Assembly (NCBI GenBank): GCA_019633985.1
Contig: JAHQWE010000061.1
Coordinates: forward strand, 1 to 64,000
DNA: 64,000 bases
Reading direction: 5' to 3'
Source of the DNA: Acidiferrobacterales bacterium
GTDB taxonomy: Bacteria; Pseudomonadota; Gammaproteobacteria; Arenicellales; Poriferihabitantaceae
Part shown: piece after piece, positions 44,209 to 54,275 of the stretch
How positions within the stretch are numbered: the stretch's first letter is position 1
Layout: the number at the start of each line of letters is the position of its first letter
Translations under genes and position numbers: made by a program
Notes under the pieces: generated by a model
The model's input: only the letters and a program-made list of their open reading frames with translations
What the model was told of the DNA's origin: nothing
The model's database searches: none

Positions 44209-45453
44209 ATGAAGCCACCCAGGTTTTCTCGTATCTTTCTTTTGATAGCCGGATTGCTAATTACCTCCCAGGTATCAGCGCAAAGTGTTGAATCGATATT
44301 TGAACTTATTTCCAATAGTGACCTGAAAAAAGCGCAAAAGGCGCTTAACTCAGCAAAGAAAAATACGAACAACTCGGATCGTAATGGAGAACTACTCTTT
44401 GCTAGTGCCCTCATCGCTGACAAGTCGGGAGAAACCAAAAAAGCCATCGGTTTGTATCTGGCGCTGATCGATTCGCATCCCGCTATGCTGGGGCCATACA
44501 ATAATCTAGCGATTCATTACGCAAATGAGGGAGACTATAAATCGGCCGTAGCAACGTTAGAGAAAGCCCTTTCTGCGAATCAGGCTGTTGCAACCGCTTA
44601 TGGCAATCTGCAATCTATCTATGCCCGAATGGCAAGCTTGGCTTACCGCAAAGCCCTTAACTCAAACGCCCCCACTCCGCCGATGCAACTCGCAACTATT
44701 GAAAACTCAGATAGTATCGGCGCTTTCTCAAGGCGTCCGGCGCTTGTGGCATCTGCGGAAAGTTTTATCGAACAAACTTTGAATGCCGGTGAAAATGCTC
44801 AGGCAGCGGACAACACTCCACCCCAAAACAATCAGTCCGACACAGATGTAGTTGCAACATCTAGTCCACAAAATGATAAAAACAATATTGTAGTTGCCGC
44901 CAACTCAGTCGTACAAAAGACCCAGAGTGATTCTGTGACTGAACCGTTGATCGAATCAACTACCGAGGTGCAACAATCTGCAACTGCCGGAAAAGAGGAT
45001 GACACCAATGATGAACCCGCTGTCACGGTAGTGGAAAAACCGGTCGAAGTTGCCAAGGTCAACACCGCTCCTACCAAACTCTCAGACGAAGCCAAACAGT
45101 TGGCAGAAAAGAATGCTGCTGAAAAGCAGGCATTGATCAACCATGTCAAGAGCTGGGCGAGCGCATGGTCTGATCGCGATGTTGATCGCTACCTGTCGCA
45201 CTACTCTGCTGGATTCACTCCTAGGAATAATCTGTCAATAGAAGAGTGGAAAAAACAAAGATATGGCAGGTTGCGCTGGAGAGAATTTATTATTGTTAAA
45301 CCGAGCCGGTATCGTATTGAATTGAACGATAATGTTGCGACAGTGAACTTTAATCAATACTACAAGTCAGAGCGCTTTGAGGACACCATTCGAAAAACCT
45401 TAAAGCTCAAAAAAGAAAACGGTCAATGGCGAATCACACACGAGCTAATCTGA
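44209..45453 (+). CDS. Exported TPR protein with C-terminal Cds6-like NTF2 domain
   Basis: A protein of 414 aa with a signal peptide (FLLIAGLLITSQVSAQ), TPR-type repeats (about 35-160, for example AMLGPYNNLAIHYANEGDY) and a long low-complexity linker rich in Asn, Thr, Val and Glu (about 185-300). The last 110 residues are an NTF2-like domain (VKSWASAWSDRDVDRYLSHY, then NGQWRITHEL), as found at the C-terminus of some L,D-transpeptidases. The same domain ends the next protein, so the two may bind the same partner (inference). Confidence 0.85.
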   Translation: MKPPRFSRIFLLIAGLLITSQVSAQSVESIFELISNSDLKKAQKALNSAKKNTNNSDRNGELLFASALIADKSGETKKAIGLYLALIDSHPAMLGPYNNLAIHYANEGDYKSAVATLEKALSANQAVATAYGNLQSIYARMASLAYRKALNSNAPTPPMQLATIENSDSIGAFSRRPALVASAESFIEQTLNAGENAQAADNTPPQNNQSDTDVVATSSPQNDKNNIVVAANSVVQKTQSDSVTEPLIESTTEVQQSATAGKEDDTNDEPAVTVVEKPVEVAKVNTAPTKLSDEAKQLAEKNAAEKQALINHVKSWASAWSDRDVDRYLSHYSAGFTPRNNLSIEEWKKQRYGRLRWREFIIVKPSRYRIELNDNVATVNFNQYYKSERFEDTIRKTLKLKKENGQWRITHELI

Positions 45454-45479
45454 AAAATCTCTGACTATTGCATCTCTAT

Positions 45480-46673
45480 ATGATTATGTCTTGCACTTCT
45501 GCGAAATTCAGTAAACGTATCGGAAAACTTTCTCTCATACTACCTCTCGTCACCTTATCTCTTGCGAAGATCGCCTTCGCTGAATCTAAGTATGAGGCGA
45601 CCATCGCCGAATCTCTATCCAGTTTACAATCGGCAAATCTTGATCACTCCCTGGAGTCACTAGAAAAGCTGGTAGAAAAGCACCCGAACAGCAAATTGGG
45701 CCACCTGCTTCTGGCCGATATTTTGTCTGCCAGGGCAGGCTCTTTGGATCTGGTGAATCAGTTTGCCAGCGATCCAGGTCAACTTGACGGACTTCGAGAT
45801 GAAACTCGTCATCGTTGGCGAAGCCAAACCGCGCAAACGCCTGCAGAACAAGGGATGGTTCCAGCGAATCTGCTCGCTTCTTCACCGACACAGCGCTATA
45901 TCTTGGCAGCTGACGCTTCTGAATCACGCCTTTACGTCTATGAAAACCTTGGTACCAGTTACCAACTTGTAGCAGACTATTTCATGACTATAGGTAAGCA
46001 AGGAATGGGAAAGAATAAAGAAGGAGACTTACGTACTCCGGAAGGTGTTTACTTTGTCACCTCCTACTTACCAGGAGAGGGTCTGCCTGACCGCTATGGT
46101 CCGGGCGCATTTCCAATAAATTATCCCAACGAATACGATAAAAAATTAAAGCGAACAGGGTATGGAATCTGGATTCACGGTACAGAATCTGAAAACTATA
46201 ACCGTGTGCCACTCGCTAGCGATGGCTGTCTCTCATTAAGCAATGACGAGTTTCTCGAAATTCAGCAGTTTGTATCTACTGACTGGACCACCCCGGTTAT
46301 CATTTCGAGCAAGTTCGACTGGGTTCAGCCTGAAACGCTTAAAGCCGCGGTGTCTCCTGCTCGTCAGCTCATCGATCAATGGAAAGCCGACTGGGAAAGT
46401 CTCGATACAGACCGTTTCGTCTCTCACTATTCACCAACACACTTCAAAAATTACAATGCATTTGTAAAGAGGAAGAAACAGGTCAACGCTGCAAAAGAAT
46501 TTATCGAAATTGATTTAAACAATCTAAGTATCTACGATTATCCCGGAGACGAAAGCATGTTGATTGTTTCTTTTGATCAGGAATATCGTAGTGATAATCA
46601 CCACAGCGTGACACAAAAAAAGCAATATTGGATGAAAGAAGCCGGTCGATGGCAGATCATCCATGAGAGTTAG
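45480..46673 (+). CDS. L,D-transpeptidase (YkuD) with Cds6-like C-terminal domain
   Basis: A protein of 397 aa from ATG 45480 (45486 also possible; TTG 45468 is the extreme start). The signal peptide is followed by a short helical region. The YkuD core has GIWIHGTE and the catalytic stretch ASDGCLSLSN, with the nucleophilic cysteine. The arginine of the common SHGCIR motif is absent, as in the YafK/LdtF-like branch. The C-terminus (QWKADWESLDTDRFVSHYSP, then GRWQIIHES) is an NTF2-like domain paralogous to that of the previous protein. Such enzymes make or remove peptidoglycan cross-links or protein links. It lies 26 bp downstream of the TPR gene. Confidence 0.9.
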   Translation: MIMSCTSAKFSKRIGKLSLILPLVTLSLAKIAFAESKYEATIAESLSSLQSANLDHSLESLEKLVEKHPNSKLGHLLLADILSARAGSLDLVNQFASDPGQLDGLRDETRHRWRSQTAQTPAEQGMVPANLLASSPTQRYILAADASESRLYVYENLGTSYQLVADYFMTIGKQGMGKNKEGDLRTPEGVYFVTSYLPGEGLPDRYGPGAFPINYPNEYDKKLKRTGYGIWIHGTESENYNRVPLASDGCLSLSNDEFLEIQQFVSTDWTTPVIISSKFDWVQPETLKAAVSPARQLIDQWKADWESLDTDRFVSHYSPTHFKNYNAFVKRKKQVNAAKEFIEIDLNNLSIYDYPGDESMLIVSFDQEYRSDNHHSVTQKKQYWMKEAGRWQIIHES

Positions 46674-46799
46674 CCGGGATAAGGTAGTAAAGACGGAGGT
46701 AAAGACGAGATAGTAACCCTGGTGCGGCTCAATCTAGTAAGAAACCACACAAAGTGATCAACCGAAAGATAATTTATTGTCGTGGATGATTAGGAGCCG

Positions 46800-47957
46800 T
46801 CAAATGCAGCCTGTGGCACTCAGTGTTTTGTTACAGTGAACAAAAGAACGACCAGCGATATTACTAGTATTAATATTTTGTCGTAACCAAGCAACCAAAT
46901 CCAACCAGATTCCATCCACCGACTCTCTGGACGGCATCCTAGTGGAATGTGGCAATTCCAGGGTAATGACTGGGATATTTCTTTCCTCTCCAGCATACCT
47001 GCCGAGAGAACCAGGGAAAGTTCCCAGAGACTTTCCCTTTAAAATACCGAGCCGCCGTGGAGCATTCGCCCGATCTGCGGCATCATAGTCCACTAGGTTA
47101 TAGGGTGCATGTACTGTTACTATGACATCAGGCTGATACGCATTGATTTCGTTCACTAACCACTGCGTTTCAGGTTCACTGCCCGGATTGAAACCAGGAA
47201 ATTTTCGCTTCGTTCCGCTAGCATATTTTTCCCAGTAGCGATTTGCCAACTGCCGCCATTGATAGGTTGGCAAGTTTCGATTGAGATCCACGCCATTGGC
47301 ATTAGTACGTTGCGGTTCGTCTTGAAAAAACCCGTCAGGATTCACAATAGGCACCACTCGCCAATCGAATAATCCTGAATGAAATTCAAATAGTGTTTTC
47401 ATCCAAAGATAGACTGTACTGACAGAAGTCAGCTCATCGCCGTGAACACCTCCTAACACCAGCACTCTCCCAAGTGGCTTGTCTTCAGGACGCGCTTCGT
47501 AGTTAACCGCATAGATTGACGCGCCACCGGCAGATCGAAAATTGCTATCAATATGAGGTTTTAACAGACAAGTCTTGAAAGAAACCGATCGCAATCGTCG
47601 ATCTACCCGTTTGCAATGCAGCAGCTGCTCTTGGGAATTTTCTGAAATAAGTTGATCCAAATCCGGTGTACTTGTTGATTCGACACGACTGGCAGGGATT
47701 TTCGGCATGGTAATGCCGACAATCTCTGTGTCAAACACTGGAGGGGGAGCACCAAAGCTACTATCAAAGAACACCTTGCTTTGGAACGAATCAAAGCGGG
47801 TACTGGTAACCACTTTGGCCGGTGGATTTGGCTGCAAAATTTGCGGTTCAGAAGGACTTATCTGACGAGGAATGAAGGAACAGGCGGTCAGTGTCGCTCC
47901 AATGGTGGGTAGCAAAAGCACCCAACGGATGAACCACTTCAAATTACCGTACGACAA
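46800..47957 (-). CDS. M14-type zinc carboxypeptidase lipoprotein (MpaA-like)
   Basis: A protein of 385 aa. The N-terminus LLLPTIGATLTACSF has a lipobox (LTAC), so it is probably a lipoprotein. The M14 zinc site is GGVHGDELTSV (His, Glu) with a later His in DVIVTVHAPYN; NANGVDLNRNLPTY (the substrate arginine/asparagine region) and VITLELPHST (catalytic glutamate) follow. MpaA removes diaminopimelate from muropeptides, which fits the neighbouring peptidoglycan genes. The start is TTG 47957 with a GAGG box 8 bases before it. It is convergent with the L,D-transpeptidase gene. Confidence 0.85.
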   Translation of the reverse strand: MSYGNLKWFIRWVLLLPTIGATLTACSFIPRQISPSEPQILQPNPPAKVVTSTRFDSFQSKVFFDSSFGAPPPVFDTEIVGITMPKIPASRVESTSTPDLDQLISENSQEQLLHCKRVDRRLRSVSFKTCLLKPHIDSNFRSAGGASIYAVNYEARPEDKPLGRVLVLGGVHGDELTSVSTVYLWMKTLFEFHSGLFDWRVVPIVNPDGFFQDEPQRTNANGVDLNRNLPTYQWRQLANRYWEKYASGTKRKFPGFNPGSEPETQWLVNEINAYQPDVIVTVHAPYNLVDYDAADRANAPRRLGILKGKSLGTFPGSLGRYAGEERNIPVITLELPHSTRMPSRESVDGIWLDLVAWLRQNINTSNIAGRSFVHCNKTLSATGCI

Positions 47958-48056
47958 GAAAATGCCTCGTCACTTTTTTCATCGTTGATTTCATCTCACC
48001 GCGTTCAGGCAACCCTACCTGTCCGTAGATGAGTTTTCAGATCGGTTCTGCAGAGT

Positions 48057-49121
48057 TTAATGTACCTTTGGCTCAAGTGCACCCGATTGATAGCGTTCGG
48101 TCATTTCCTCAAGGTTCAAAGCACGAATAGATTCCGCATTTCCCGCAGTACCAAATGCTTCAAATCGCTCCTTACAAATCTGTCGCATCGCCAGAGTCGC
48201 GGTTTTCAAATACTTCCTAGGATCGAACTCTGCCGGATTTTCCGCCATAAATCGGCGAATAGCGCCAGTAGATGCCATTCGCAGATCAGTATCTATATTC
48301 ACCTTTCTTACACCATGCTTGATCCCTTCGACAATTTCCTCGACAGGAACACCATAGGTTTCCCCCATATTTCCACCATGCTCATTAATGATTGCTAACC
48401 AGTCTTGAGGTACTGATGATGAACCATGCATCACTAGGTGGGTGTCGGGAATCCGAGCATGAATCTGCTTAATTCGATCTATAGCCAGAATATCGCCAGT
48501 CGGGGGACGAGTAAATTTATAAGCACCGTGGGATGTGCCAATGGCAATTGCCAACGCGTCGACATGAGTCTTGCTGACAAAGTCAGCCGCCTCTTCCGGG
48601 TCAGTGAGTAGTTGAGAATGATCAAGCACCCCTTCCGCACCGACACCATCTTCTTCCCCAGCCATTCCCGTTTCCAATGAGCCGAGACACCCTAGCTCTC
48701 CTTCCACTGAGACGCCACAGGCGTGTGCCATTTCAACAGCCTGCTGCGTGACTTCGACATTGTACTCGTAACTCGCTGGCGTTTTACCGTCGCTCTGCAG
48801 AGATCCATCCATCATCACAGACGAAAATCCTAATTGAATCGATCGCTGGCATACCGCTGGTGATGTGCCATGATCTTGATGTACGACTACGGGAATATGC
48901 GGATACTGCTCTACAGCAGCCTGAATGAGATGGCGCAAAAAGGGAGCACCCGCATAGCTTCTGGCACCCGCCGAAGCTTGGACAATCACTGGAGAGCTGG
49001 TTTCATCCGCAGCTTGCATGATTGCTTGCATTTGCTCCATATTATTCACGTTGAACGCGGGGCAGCCATATTGCTTTTCTGCCGCATGATCAAGCAATTG
49101 TCGAAGAGAAATGATCGCCAT
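48057..49121 (-). CDS. fba: Class II fructose-bisphosphate aldolase
   Basis: A zinc aldolase of 354 aa, Calvin-cycle/glycolysis type (class IIB-like). It has HQDHGT (zinc histidine H84), the [10 protein letters not shown]-like segment [21 protein letters not shown] and MHGSSSVPQ. It interconverts fructose 1,6-bisphosphate with the two triose phosphates. It lies downstream of pgk on the same strand across a 219 bp gap with its own AAGG ribosome binding site. Confidence 0.96.
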   Translation of the reverse strand: MAIISLRQLLDHAAEKQYGCPAFNVNNMEQMQAIMQAADETSSPVIVQASAGARSYAGAPFLRHLIQAAVEQYPHIPVVVHQDHGTSPAVCQRSIQLGFSSVMMDGSLQSDGKTPASYEYNVEVTQQAVEMAHACGVSVEGELGCLGSLETGMAGEEDGVGAEGVLDHSQLLTDPEEAADFVSKTHVDALAIAIGTSHGAYKFTRPPTGDILAIDRIKQIHARIPDTHLVMHGSSSVPQDWLAIINEHGGNMGETYGVPVEEIVEGIKHGVRKVNIDTDLRMASTGAIRRFMAENPAEFDPRKYLKTATLAMRQICKERFEAFGTAGNAESIRALNLEEMTERYQSGALEPKVH

Positions 49122-49340
49122 GTTGTTTACCTTAAGCCTAGTTAGCCTGCCGATTTAGGGGCAGTTACAATTAAATTTCAATCGAGAATGTTTTCAATAT
49201 TCGTTACTTTAGAACGCGTTAGAATGTGTTGAGCACAGAAATAACGCAATAGTCCCAGCTAGTTCTCATCACCAGTAGCTCATCATCTCGCAGGGTAGAG
49301 ACACTCTGGAGTATAACATTCAGCCTATCTCCGAGCCCCA

Positions 49341-50507
49341 TTAACTCTGTTCTAATATGGTGACTGCGGGCAGCTTCTTTCCCTCAAGAAACTCTAGAAA
49401 GGCGCCGCCGCCGGTCGAAATATAGGAGAGACTCTTCTCCAAACCAAAACGATCAACAGCCGCCAGCGTATCTCCGCCACCCGCAATCGAAAATGCGGTG
49501 CTCTCCGCAATAGCAAGACCCAACGCTTTGGTACCCGCGCTAAAGTGCGGAAATTCGAATACGCCTACCGGGCCATTCCAGACGATCGTGCCCGCAGTTT
49601 TAAAAAGGTTTCTATAGGATTCTGCGGTCTCTGGCCCCACATCCAAAATCAGCTCATCAACTTCAACCTCTGAGAGAGCTCGCGATTGAGCGACCGAGTT
49701 TTCATCAAACGACTTGGCAACCGCGACATCCACAGGTAGAGCGATCTTCGCTCCACCCGCTTCAGCTTTATCTAATAGGGTTTTGGCAACGTCTACTAGA
49801 TCGGGTTCGTAGAGCGATTTTCCTACGTCATACCCAAGCGCTGCGATGAACGTATTTGCAATGCCGCCACCCGGAACAAGCACATCGACCTGTTCACATA
49901 GTGTTTCCAATACAGTCAACTTGGTAGACACCTTCGCGCCTCCAACAACGGCAATCGTCGGTCGGGCAGGTTGCTTCAAAGCTCTACCTAACGCATTCAG
50001 TTCTGCAGAAAGCAACGGGCCTGCACAGGCTGTTTCTGCATATTTTGCGACACCGTGGGTCGACGCTTGCGCCCGATGCGCAGTTCCAAATGCATCCATC
50101 ACGAAGACATCGCAAAGGGTGGCATACTGCTTTGACAGTGAAGCATCATCCGACTTTTCCCCGGGATTGAATCTAACGTTCTCCAGCAGACAAACTTGAC
50201 CAGGTTGCACATTCGGCGTTGTCTGCAGATAGTTGGAAACTAACGAAACGGTCTGCCCCAGCGACTGTGTCAGATAGTCAGCGACTGGGGCGAGTGAATA
50301 CTGCTCATCGGGCTCACCCTCTACAGGCCGACCCAGATGCGACATGAGAAGCACCGCTGCATGCCGGTCAATCGCCTGCTTGATCGTCGGCAATGATGCC
50401 AGAATTCGGCTATCTGACTGTACTTTTCCGTTGCTCAACGGGACATTTAAATCCTGACGGATCAGCACACGTTTGCCGGAAAGGTCAAGATCTTGCATGT
50501 TTAACAT
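49341..50507 (-). CDS. pgk: Phosphoglycerate kinase
   Basis: A glycolytic and gluconeogenic kinase of 388 aa from ATG 50507, which has AGGAG 8 bases upstream; a longer in-frame start at 50642 would reach into the transketolase gene and adds an unrelated 45 aa. Landmarks are [48 protein letters not shown] and the C-terminal [13 protein letters not shown]. It is 22 bp downstream of tkt. No gap gene (glyceraldehyde-3-phosphate dehydrogenase) is in the cluster. Confidence 0.97.
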   Translation of the reverse strand: MLNMQDLDLSGKRVLIRQDLNVPLSNGKVQSDSRILASLPTIKQAIDRHAAVLLMSHLGRPVEGEPDEQYSLAPVADYLTQSLGQTVSLVSNYLQTTPNVQPGQVCLLENVRFNPGEKSDDASLSKQYATLCDVFVMDAFGTAHRAQASTHGVAKYAETACAGPLLSAELNALGRALKQPARPTIAVVGGAKVSTKLTVLETLCEQVDVLVPGGGIANTFIAALGYDVGKSLYEPDLVDVAKTLLDKAEAGGAKIALPVDVAVAKSFDENSVAQSRALSEVEVDELILDVGPETAESYRNLFKTAGTIVWNGPVGVFEFPHFSAGTKALGLAIAESTAFSIAGGGDTLAAVDRFGLEKSLSYISTGGGAFLEFLEGKKLPAVTILEQS

Positions 50508-50529
50508 CGAAGCAGCTCCTCGTTTCTGG

Positions 50530-52530
50530 TTAGTCTTTCGCCAGCAAGGTACGCAGTGCATCAATTGCGCTCTCAACCGTGATACCGAGATGCTTGTACA
50601 CTTCAGACGCCGGAGCAGATTCTCCAAATGAGTCAATGCCAAGTATCAACCCTTCATGGCCAACATATTTCCACCAACCTGCGGTTACCCCCGCTTCGAT
50701 GGCCAGCCGCTTAGTTACACCGGAGGGCAGCACAGATTCCCGATAGGCTTCATCTTGAGTATCAAATCGATCCGTACTCGGCATGGAAACAACCTGAATG
50801 CGGCGGTCCGGCAAAGCCTCAGCTGCCGCAGTTGCCAGCTCCACTTCGGTGCCAGTGGCGATGACCACGGCTTCCGGCTCGCCCTCGCATTCGCGCAATA
50901 TATAACCTCCTCGAGCCACATTTTCTATCTGAGACGAATTTCGTTCCTGATGTGCGCTATTTTGACGCGAGAAAATCAGCGAAAACGGTTGGTCTTTTGA
51001 CGCCAGCGCCTGCTGCCAGGCAATCACTGATTCGACGGCGTCACAGGGGCGCCACACTGACATACCCGGAATCATTCTAAGGGTAGCAGTTTGCTCTACC
51101 GGTTGATGCGTCGGGCCATCCTCTCCTACCCCAATCGAATCATGCGTAAACAAGAATAAGCTCGGGATCTTCATTAATGCCGCCATTCTCAACGCATTTC
51201 TCGCATATTCGGAAAACATCAAAAAGGTGGCACCGTAGGCTTTGAATCCGCCATGTAATATCATGCCGTTCACGATGGCTGACATTGCAAACTCTCGAAC
51301 ACCAAAGTAAACGTAGTTGCCCGCATGGTCCTCTTGTACATCAGTCGAACCAGACCAAATACTGTAATTGGAACCTGCTAAATCAGCGGACCCTCCCAGC
51401 AGTTCCGGAAGCAATGGCCCCAATGCATTGAGACTATTCAAGGATGCCTTTCGCGTTGCAATAGTTAATGCCTCTTCATTGATCCGGTTAATCTCCAGTG
51501 CAGACTTTTCCACCCAGTCTGCTGGTAGCTCTCTCTGCAGTCTCCGTTGTAATTCCGCGGCAAGATCCGGGTAGGCAGATTGATAAGCTGCAAAAGCTTG
51601 ATTCCACTTCGCCTCTCTTTCCTTCCCTGATTCTCTAGCATCCCATTGCTGCTTGATCTCAGCAGGAATTTCGAAAGCGGGATGCGGCCAATCCAACTCT
51701 TTACGCGTCAATTCCACTTCCTCCTCCCCGAGAGGAGCGCCATGACTTGCCCCTGTACCCGCCTTGTTTGGTGAACCAAACCCGATCGTTGTTTTGCAAC
51801 AAATCAGCGTCGGTTTACTCGTTTCATTTTTCGCCGCCTCAATCGCATGCCTCAAAACCTCAGGATCATGACCATCAACATCCGGTACGACCTGCCAGCC
51901 ATACGCCTCAAATCTTCCTACCGTATCATCGGTAAACCACCCTTGTACCTCACCATCAATGGAAATACCGTTGTCATCGTAAAATGCAATCAGCTTACCA
52001 AGCCCTAATGTACCTGCCAACGAGCAGGCTTCATGAGAGATTCCTTCCATTAGGCAACCGTCCCCAAGAAATGCCCAGGTATGATGATCAATAATGCTGT
52101 GTTCAGGTCGATTGAATTGTGCCGCTAGCGTGCGCTCTGCCAGTGCCATTCCTACCGCATTAGTAATGCCTTGACCCAACGGTCCGGTGGTCGTCTCGAC
52201 CCCTGGCGTGTATCCGTACTCAGGATGCCCGGGAGTTTTCGAATGCAGCTGTCGAAAATTCCTGATTTCATCAATATCCAAATCATATCCTGTGAGGTGA
52301 AGCAACGAATAAATCAGCATTGAGCCATGACCATTCGACAAAACAAATCTGTCGCGGTTAACCCAGTCAGGATTAGCCGGACTGTGCTTCAGGTAATCAC
52401 TCCACAACACTTCAGCGATATCGGCCATACCCATCGGTGCGCCGGGGTGACCACTCTTTGCTTGTTGAACTGCATCCATGCTCAGAGCGCGGATAGCATT
52501 GGCTTTTTGACGACGACTGATATTGGTCAT
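50530..52530 (-). CDS. tkt: Transketolase
   Basis: A thiamine-diphosphate enzyme of 666 aa, full length. The cofactor site is [20 protein letters not shown]; other landmarks are [20 protein letters not shown] and [19 protein letters not shown]. It moves two-carbon units in the pentose phosphate pathway. The start is ATG 52530 with no Shine-Dalgarno sequence; the preceding bases are C-rich (CCCCTCC). It is the first gene of a minus-strand run tkt-pgk-fba. Confidence 0.97.
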   Translation of the reverse strand: MTNISRRQKANAIRALSMDAVQQAKSGHPGAPMGMADIAEVLWSDYLKHSPANPDWVNRDRFVLSNGHGSMLIYSLLHLTGYDLDIDEIRNFRQLHSKTPGHPEYGYTPGVETTTGPLGQGITNAVGMALAERTLAAQFNRPEHSIIDHHTWAFLGDGCLMEGISHEACSLAGTLGLGKLIAFYDDNGISIDGEVQGWFTDDTVGRFEAYGWQVVPDVDGHDPEVLRHAIEAAKNETSKPTLICCKTTIGFGSPNKAGTGASHGAPLGEEEVELTRKELDWPHPAFEIPAEIKQQWDARESGKEREAKWNQAFAAYQSAYPDLAAELQRRLQRELPADWVEKSALEINRINEEALTIATRKASLNSLNALGPLLPELLGGSADLAGSNYSIWSGSTDVQEDHAGNYVYFGVREFAMSAIVNGMILHGGFKAYGATFLMFSEYARNALRMAALMKIPSLFLFTHDSIGVGEDGPTHQPVEQTATLRMIPGMSVWRPCDAVESVIAWQQALASKDQPFSLIFSRQNSAHQERNSSQIENVARGGYILRECEGEPEAVVIATGTEVELATAAAEALPDRRIQVVSMPSTDRFDTQDEAYRESVLPSGVTKRLAIEAGVTAGWWKYVGHEGLILGIDSFGESAPASEVYKHLGITVESAIDALRTLLAKD

Positions 52531-52902
52531 TTTGGAGGGGTAATAAAGAATGGTAACTTAGGTAGAACACAGCGACAGGAACCGGCAATTAAACCAAACT
52601 CTGCCAGACCGAAGAATAATTTCCGGCCAAAAACCACTAATTCCTTTGAATTGAAGATGCAGGCAATTTCGACCTGGCTGCGTAGAGCCAAAGCGAAGGC
52701 GGCGTACTCTAGCGCGAAAATGGGGCGTCTCAGGCTCAAATTCTATCGGTCAGGTAGTAGTCGATGGTTCCCAAGCGTTGCGCTCAGAGGGAGGTTTTTA
52801 CGGTGGCCTATTTTAAACCGACCTGCCGCTATTTGATAACCTAGATACTCCAGCTAACGAAGTTTTTTTAGCACGACCCTCGATTCTTTCGGATAGATCG
52901 AA
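52531..52902. other. 372 bp intergenic region, no supported gene
   Basis: Between transketolase and the inositol-monophosphatase-family gene, both minus strand. Short reading frames exist on both strands but lack recognisable content. A T7 run at 52864-52870 does not follow a clear hairpin in either direction. The region should contain the tkt promoter, but I cannot define one. Confidence 0.4.
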
Positions 52903-53730
52903 TTAGAGAGGAGAATCCGATTCGAATCGGTTGAGATCAATCCAGCTGGACCACTGCGAAAGTAGCCTAGGATTGCTCGCCGCCACAACCGATCGTTTTC
53001 TGAGGCTCGCACAATCCAGTGGCATACCGGATAACGACGTCGCGGCGCCACCAGCCTCCACCAAAATCAGATATCCGGCTGCGAAATCCCACAGTTTTTG
53101 CCCGCCGTGTAAATAGAGTTGAACGCGCCCCGAGGCCAACCAGCACCACTCCAAGACTGAAGTTCCGAGATTCCGTTGGGAACGATAAGGCGGCGACCTG
53201 ACTAACCTGACAGCCAGCTCACCCACTAAACGCTTGTAGTCCACGTTTGCAATACAGTCTTCCAGTGTGTCGGCACATTCATCGCTTCTTATCGGTTGGT
53301 CGTTTAAAAATGCTCCTACCCCTGCTTCAGCACTAAAGCACTCTTTTCTAACCGGGTCGTAAATCACAGCGATCACCGGTTGTCCGTCGATCACCAGTGC
53401 CAAAGAAACACCATAACAGAGAAATCCAGCGGTGAAATTAGTAGTGCCGTCTAATGGGTCGATAACCCAGTAACCATTTTCGCTAGTTTCACAGACTTCC
53501 ACCTGGTCGGAGTGCTCCATCTCCTCGCCAATCAATCCATATTGCGGCCATTTTGCTTGTAAATTTTCAAAAAAAGTCTGTTGTAGATTCCGATCTACTT
53601 TAGTGACATAACTTCCGTCACTTTTGTGCTCAGGAGAGATCCCTCCAGCTAGCAGGTCGTTATTTTCCTCGGCGATAGAAACGACCAGTTCACTAACTGA
53701 AAGTCGTGATGGTGTTTCCGTTCCGGTCAC
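52903..53730 (-). CDS. Inositol monophosphatase family protein
   Basis: A Mg-dependent phosphatase of 275 aa. The metal-binding motifs are LIGEE (G68-E70), DPLDGTTNF (91-99) and WDFAAG (214-219). Substrates in the family include inositol phosphate, histidinol phosphate and PAP; this one cannot be assigned. The start is GTG 53730, overlapping the CheW-like gene by 4 bp (GTGA), so it is probably translated with the chemosensory operon. Confidence 0.92.
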   Translation of the reverse strand: MTGTETPSRLSVSELVVSIAEENNDLLAGGISPEHKSDGSYVTKVDRNLQQTFFENLQAKWPQYGLIGEEMEHSDQVEVCETSENGYWVIDPLDGTTNFTAGFLCYGVSLALVIDGQPVIAVIYDPVRKECFSAEAGVGAFLNDQPIRSDECADTLEDCIANVDYKRLVGELAVRLVRSPPYRSQRNLGTSVLEWCWLASGRVQLYLHGGQKLWDFAAGYLILVEAGGAATSLSGMPLDCASLRKRSVVAASNPRLLSQWSSWIDLNRFESDSPL

Positions 53731-54173
53731 CGAGCGATTCCGGGCTTATAATATTTGTCAGAAAGCTGCTGCAGGTCAGGTATGACTCCCAATCCGTCTG
53801 ACAGGGTGACACAGTTGCTCATGAATCGGAAATCGGGTTTTTGTGCTGCAACCGGTTGATCGGTTATCTCTACTACCCTAGGCGGGCCCAAACTCGTTAA
53901 TGCAAAAAAACCTTTTTTACCTGCCGAGGCTAGCGGCCAAAGTACGACCATTCGTTCGTAATCGCTGCCAGCCTTCACACCAGCATGCAATGCGGAGATA
54001 TCAAAAAGCGGAACCTGAAACTCCCGCCATCCAAATTTGCCGCATAAGAAGGGCATAGATTCCTTGAAGTCCGGATCGGGCGCATCCAATGGTGAGGTTC
54101 CAAGGATTTGTGCCACCATATTCACTGGAACGAGGACCTGGAAGCCCTGGGCATTGAGTGAGAGAACCTGCAT
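53727..54173 (-). CDS. CheW-like protein at the end of the Pil-Chp locus (ChpC position)
   Basis: A short protein of 148 aa with a CheW-type fold: FQVLVPVNMVAQILG and REFQVPLFDISAL match strands of CheW/PilI proteins. It lies about 100 bp downstream of chpA, where ChpC is found in Pseudomonas. It could couple ChpA to another receptor or to PilJ. The start is ATG 54173. Confidence 0.72.
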   Translation of the reverse strand: MQVLSLNAQGFQVLVPVNMVAQILGTSPLDAPDPDFKESMPFLCGKFGWREFQVPLFDISALHAGVKAGSDYERMVVLWPLASAGKKGFFALTSLGPPRVVEITDQPVAAQKPDFRFMSNCVTLSDGLGVIPDLQQLSDKYYKPGIAR

Positions 54174-54275
54174 TATTTGGAGTGTAACTTATAGTTGGAA
54201 CTGATCACCAAGTGCCGATCATACACGTACTGGCGCAAAGATTCGGTAGCAAGGAGACGAAGAAATTAACGATCA

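Noticed and set aside
52527-52836. Short frames upstream of transketolase
   Set aside because: Basic or hydrophobic low-information peptides without a family match; probably promoter-region sequence.
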